Origin: Stenotrophomonas sp. MYb238
Lineage (GTDB): Bacteria; Pseudomonadota; Gammaproteobacteria; Xanthomonadales; Xanthomonadaceae
DNA length: 64,000 nt
NCBI RefSeq assembly: GCF_009496535.1
Contig: NZ_WIDL01000016.1
Coordinates: 1 to 64,000 of the forward strand
Direction: 5' to 3'
This document shows, piece by piece, positions 62,265-64,000 of the stretch. Positions within the stretch are counted from its first letter, which is position 1. Each line of letters begins with the position of its first letter. Below the pieces are notes generated by a model. It was not told the origin of the DNA, made no database searches, and saw only the letters and a list, made by a program, of their open reading frames with translations. The translations under genes and the position numbers were made by a program.

Positions 62265-63488
62265 TCAGGCGCGGACCAGGCGCGCGCGTTCGTCGCGCAC
62301 CAGGGTGGCGGCCAGCAGGGCGAGCGCGACCAGCACGCAGATCAGCACGAAGGCCGGCTGGTAGCTGTGGGTCACGTCGAAGATCTTGGCGGTGAGCCAG
62401 ATGCCCAGGCCGGCGGTGGTGGCGTCGAGCAGGGTGATGGTGCCGAGGATGCGGCCGGCCGCGGCCAGGCCGAAGGCGTTGACCGCCAGCAGCTGGATCA
62501 TGGTGTACAGCCCGCCCCAGCCCAGGCCGAACAGCACCAGCGAATACCACACCAGGTCCGCGCGCAGGGTCGCCAGCACCACCGCGCCGGCGGCCATGAT
62601 CGCCAGGTTGAGCAGGAACACGCGCTTGGCCGGGAACAGGTCCGAGAGCATGCCGAACAGGAACTTGCCGACCATCGCCAGGCCGAACATCAGCCCCAGC
62701 GCGTTGCCGGCCTGCTGCGGCGCGAAGCCGAGGTCGCGCATGTGCAGGAACAGGTTGGCCGACACCGCCATGATCGAGAAGAAAGTGGTCATGGCCACGA
62801 ACGCCAGCACCCAGAAGGTGCGCGTGCGCAGCGCCTGCCGGTAGCCCAGGTCGGGCAGGCCCGAGGCGGTCCTGCCGGCGCCGGCGCCCACCTTGTCCGC
62901 TCCCCACGGCGCGATGCCGCCCGGGCGCGGGCTGCGCACCAGCAGCAGCGCCAGCAGCAGGCAGGCCAGCGGTACCCCCGCCTCCCACAGGAAGGCGCCG
63001 CGCCAGTCCATGCCCTGCAGCAGGTGCACGCCGAGCTTGGGGAACACCATGCCGCCCAGGCTGGTGCCGACCAGGGCGATGCCGATGGCGGTGCCGCGCT
63101 GGGTCACGAACCACTGCGACACATAGATCACCGCCACGTTCAGGCCGGCGGCGACCAGGACCAGCGCGAAGCCGAGGTGGATCAGGTACAGGTGCGTGAG
63201 CGAGTGCACGTGCGCATAGGCGGCATACAGCGCCGCCAGCAGCGCCAGTCCCGCCAGGATCAGCTTGCGCGGCCCGACCTTGTCGATCACCACGCCCAGG
63301 AACGGCGCCGTCCAGCCAGCCAGGACCAGGGTGATCAGGTCGCGCAGCTTCAGCTCGCTGCGGCTCCAGCCGAACTCGCGCAGCAGCGATTCGTCGAACG
63401 CGGTCAGTCCGGTGATGACCAGTCCGTTCGACACGAGCAGTACCAGCATCCCCATTACCGCCATCAGCCACGGGTAATAACGCTTCAT
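62265..63488 (-). CDS. MFS transporter (monocarboxylate/organic acid type)
   Basis: 407-aa, 12-helix MFS carrier. Helix 1-2 has VLLVSNGLVITGLTAFDESLLREFGWSRSELKLRD; loop 2-3 GVVIDKVGPRKLILAG; ISQWFVTQRGTAIGIALVGTSLGGMV is the MCT-like motif after helix 4. ATG at 63488 has a GAGGTG site. First gene of the six-gene operon and adjacent to the 20-bp palindrome at 63581, so probably the inner-membrane uptake step for the substrate. Confidence 0.88.
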   Translation of the reverse strand: MKRYYPWLMAVMGMLVLLVSNGLVITGLTAFDESLLREFGWSRSELKLRDLITLVLAGWTAPFLGVVIDKVGPRKLILAGLALLAALYAAYAHVHSLTHLYLIHLGFALVLVAAGLNVAVIYVSQWFVTQRGTAIGIALVGTSLGGMVFPKLGVHLLQGMDWRGAFLWEAGVPLACLLLALLLVRSPRPGGIAPWGADKVGAGAGRTASGLPDLGYRQALRTRTFWVLAFVAMTTFFSIMAVSANLFLHMRDLGFAPQQAGNALGLMFGLAMVGKFLFGMLSDLFPAKRVFLLNLAIMAAGAVVLATLRADLVWYSLVLFGLGWGGLYTMIQLLAVNAFGLAAAGRILGTITLLDATTAGLGIWLTAKIFDVTHSYQPAFVLICVLVALALLAATLVRDERARLVRA

Positions 63489-63580
63489 CTGAACACCTCT
63501 GCAGGTTGGGTCATGGCAGGTAGATACGCCGGCGGGGGGTTTCCGCCGCCGGCGTTGACCGGGAGCGGATGGCATGCCTA

Positions 63581-63600
63581 CACTTTGTCCGGACAAAGTG
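63581..63600. promoter_or_regulatory. operator candidate C (20-bp perfect palindrome)
   Basis: CACTTTGTCCGGACAAAGTG is a perfect 20-bp palindrome, core TGTCCGGACA, between the divergent MFS operon and the plus-strand gene at 63630. It sits only 30 bp ahead of the latter start codon and 92 bp from the former. The best-formed member of the three-site set in the locus. Confidence 0.78.
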
Positions 63601-63629
63601 TGCCACAGTCTTTCGCCCGGGAGGAAGCC

Positions 63630-63941
63630 ATGCAAACCATCGTCGTGCTGTTCAACCTCAAGCCCGGCGTCAGCCGCGAGGAATACGAGGCCTGGGCGCG
63701 CGACAGCGACCTGCCGGTGGTCAACGGGCTGGCGTCGGTGGACAGGTTCGAGGTGCTCAAGGCCAGCGGCCTGCTGATCGGCGACGGCCCCTCGCCCTAC
63801 GAATACGTCGAGCTGATCCGGGTACCAGACATGGCCGCCTTCGCCGCCGACCTGGCCGATCCGGCGGCGCAGGCCGGCGCGGCGCAGTTCCAGCAGAAGT
63901 ACGCCGACAACCCGCTGTTCATCCTCGCCAGCGCCCTGTAA
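63630..63941 (+). CDS. small dimeric alpha/beta-barrel (EthD-like) protein
   Basis: 103-aa single-domain protein with the ferredoxin-like pattern of EthD/REDY-like dimeric barrels (TIVVLFNLKPGVSREEYEAWAR, DLPVVNGLASVDRFEVLKA, YVELIRVPDMAAFAADL). Such proteins act as small enzymes or chaperones in catabolism of organic compounds. The ATG follows GGGAGGAAG. It starts a new plus operon with the SDR gene 21 nt downstream, under the palindrome at 63581. Confidence 0.78.
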   Translation: MQTIVVLFNLKPGVSREEYEAWARDSDLPVVNGLASVDRFEVLKASGLLIGDGPSPYEYVELIRVPDMAAFAADLADPAAQAGAAQFQQKYADNPLFILASAL

Positions 63942-63962
63942 GCCCCAAGGAGCCCGCAACCC

Positions 63963-64000
63963 ATGGCCCGTTATCCCGAACTGCAGGGCAAGGTCGCCCT
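63963..64000 (+). CDS. short-chain dehydrogenase (5' end only)
   Basis: ATG at 63963 after AAGGAG gives MARYPELQGKVAL, the usual opening of an SDR before the TGxxxGIG motif; the window ends here. Second gene of the operon started by the EthD-like gene. Confidence 0.6.
   Translation, partial: MARYPELQGKVA

Noticed and set aside
1-64000. CRISPR arrays, tRNA or rRNA genes, insertion sequences
   Set aside because: No regularly spaced direct repeats, no cloverleaf-like tRNA segment and no transposase were seen; the repeated units found are GTAG palindromes.

Overview
The window is about 70% GC, densely coded, and almost certainly chromosomal DNA of a member of the Xanthomonadaceae (Xanthomonas, Stenotrophomonas, Pseudoxanthomonas, Luteimonas or Lysobacter relatives). 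The support is a complete oleABCD olefin cluster that reads very like that of Xanthomonas campestris, GTAG-type palindromic repeats of the kind described in Stenotrophomonas, a chromosomal Qnr-type pentapeptide protein, and a TonB receptor in a catabolic locus. I see no rRNA, tRNA, CRISPR array or insertion sequence.

Layout. 0.1-1.1 kb: LysR regulator. 1.2-3.7 kb: membrane EAL phosphodiesterase with a degenerate GGDEF domain. 3.8-9.4 kb: lactate module on the minus strand (permease lctP, regulator lldR, L-lactate dehydrogenase lldD, D-lactate dehydrogenase dld) with two ATTGG-N5-CCAAT operators. 9.5-20.9 kb: housekeeping genes (signal peptidase, M3 peptidase lipoprotein, photolyase, acyltransferase, arfB, MAPEG protein, truC, a Qnr-like gene coupled to ubiB and ubiJ, ddl). 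20.9-32.3 kb: DUF1328 micro-protein and the ole cluster (oleD, oleC, oleB, oleA), interrupted by a winged-helix/TPR regulator, a serine hydrolase, a YkgJ-type Cys protein, an unknown membrane protein, a uracil-DNA-glycosylase-like gene, a SEC-C protein and a decayed antitoxin gene. 32.5-37.8 kb: DUF4156 lipoprotein, M16 peptidase, a small secreted repeat protein, trmL and a secreted hypothetical protein.

37.9-64.0 kb: one large accessory catabolic locus, the most interesting part of the window. It holds a 7-gene minus operon (two MmgE/PrpD proteins, PaaK-like ligase, amidase, family III CoA-transferase, LolA-like periplasmic protein, MHS transporter); a divergent plus operon (acetyl-CoA hydrolase/transferase family protein and a HutC-type GntR regulator); a 5-gene minus operon (DUF1838 protein, TonB receptor, exported flavin amine oxidase, glutaryl-CoA-dehydrogenase-like protein, FAD-linked oxidase); a 6-gene minus operon (MFS transporter, cysteine hydrolase, two allantoinase-like deacetylase-fold hydrolases, ETF:quinone oxidoreductase, methylisocitrate-lyase-like protein); and the start of a plus operon (dimeric alpha/beta-barrel protein, SDR). 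The three intergenic regions that drive these operons each carry a TGTCC(G/A)GACA palindrome, which I read as the operator of the locus regulator. The gene content suggests uptake and hydrolytic opening of a nitrogen-containing, probably cyclic amide or ureide-like compound, then amine oxidation, CoA activation and acyl-CoA oxidation. The substrate cannot be named from sequence.

ATGA stop/start overlaps recur (lldR-lldD, ubiJ-ubiB, ubiB-qnr, amidase-CoA-transferase, PrpD-ligase, hydrolase-deacetylase-deacetylase), indicating translational coupling. Five long GTAGGAGC repeats and one GTAGATGCGGGG repeat sit between genes, and one of them forms the stop codon of the photolyase gene.
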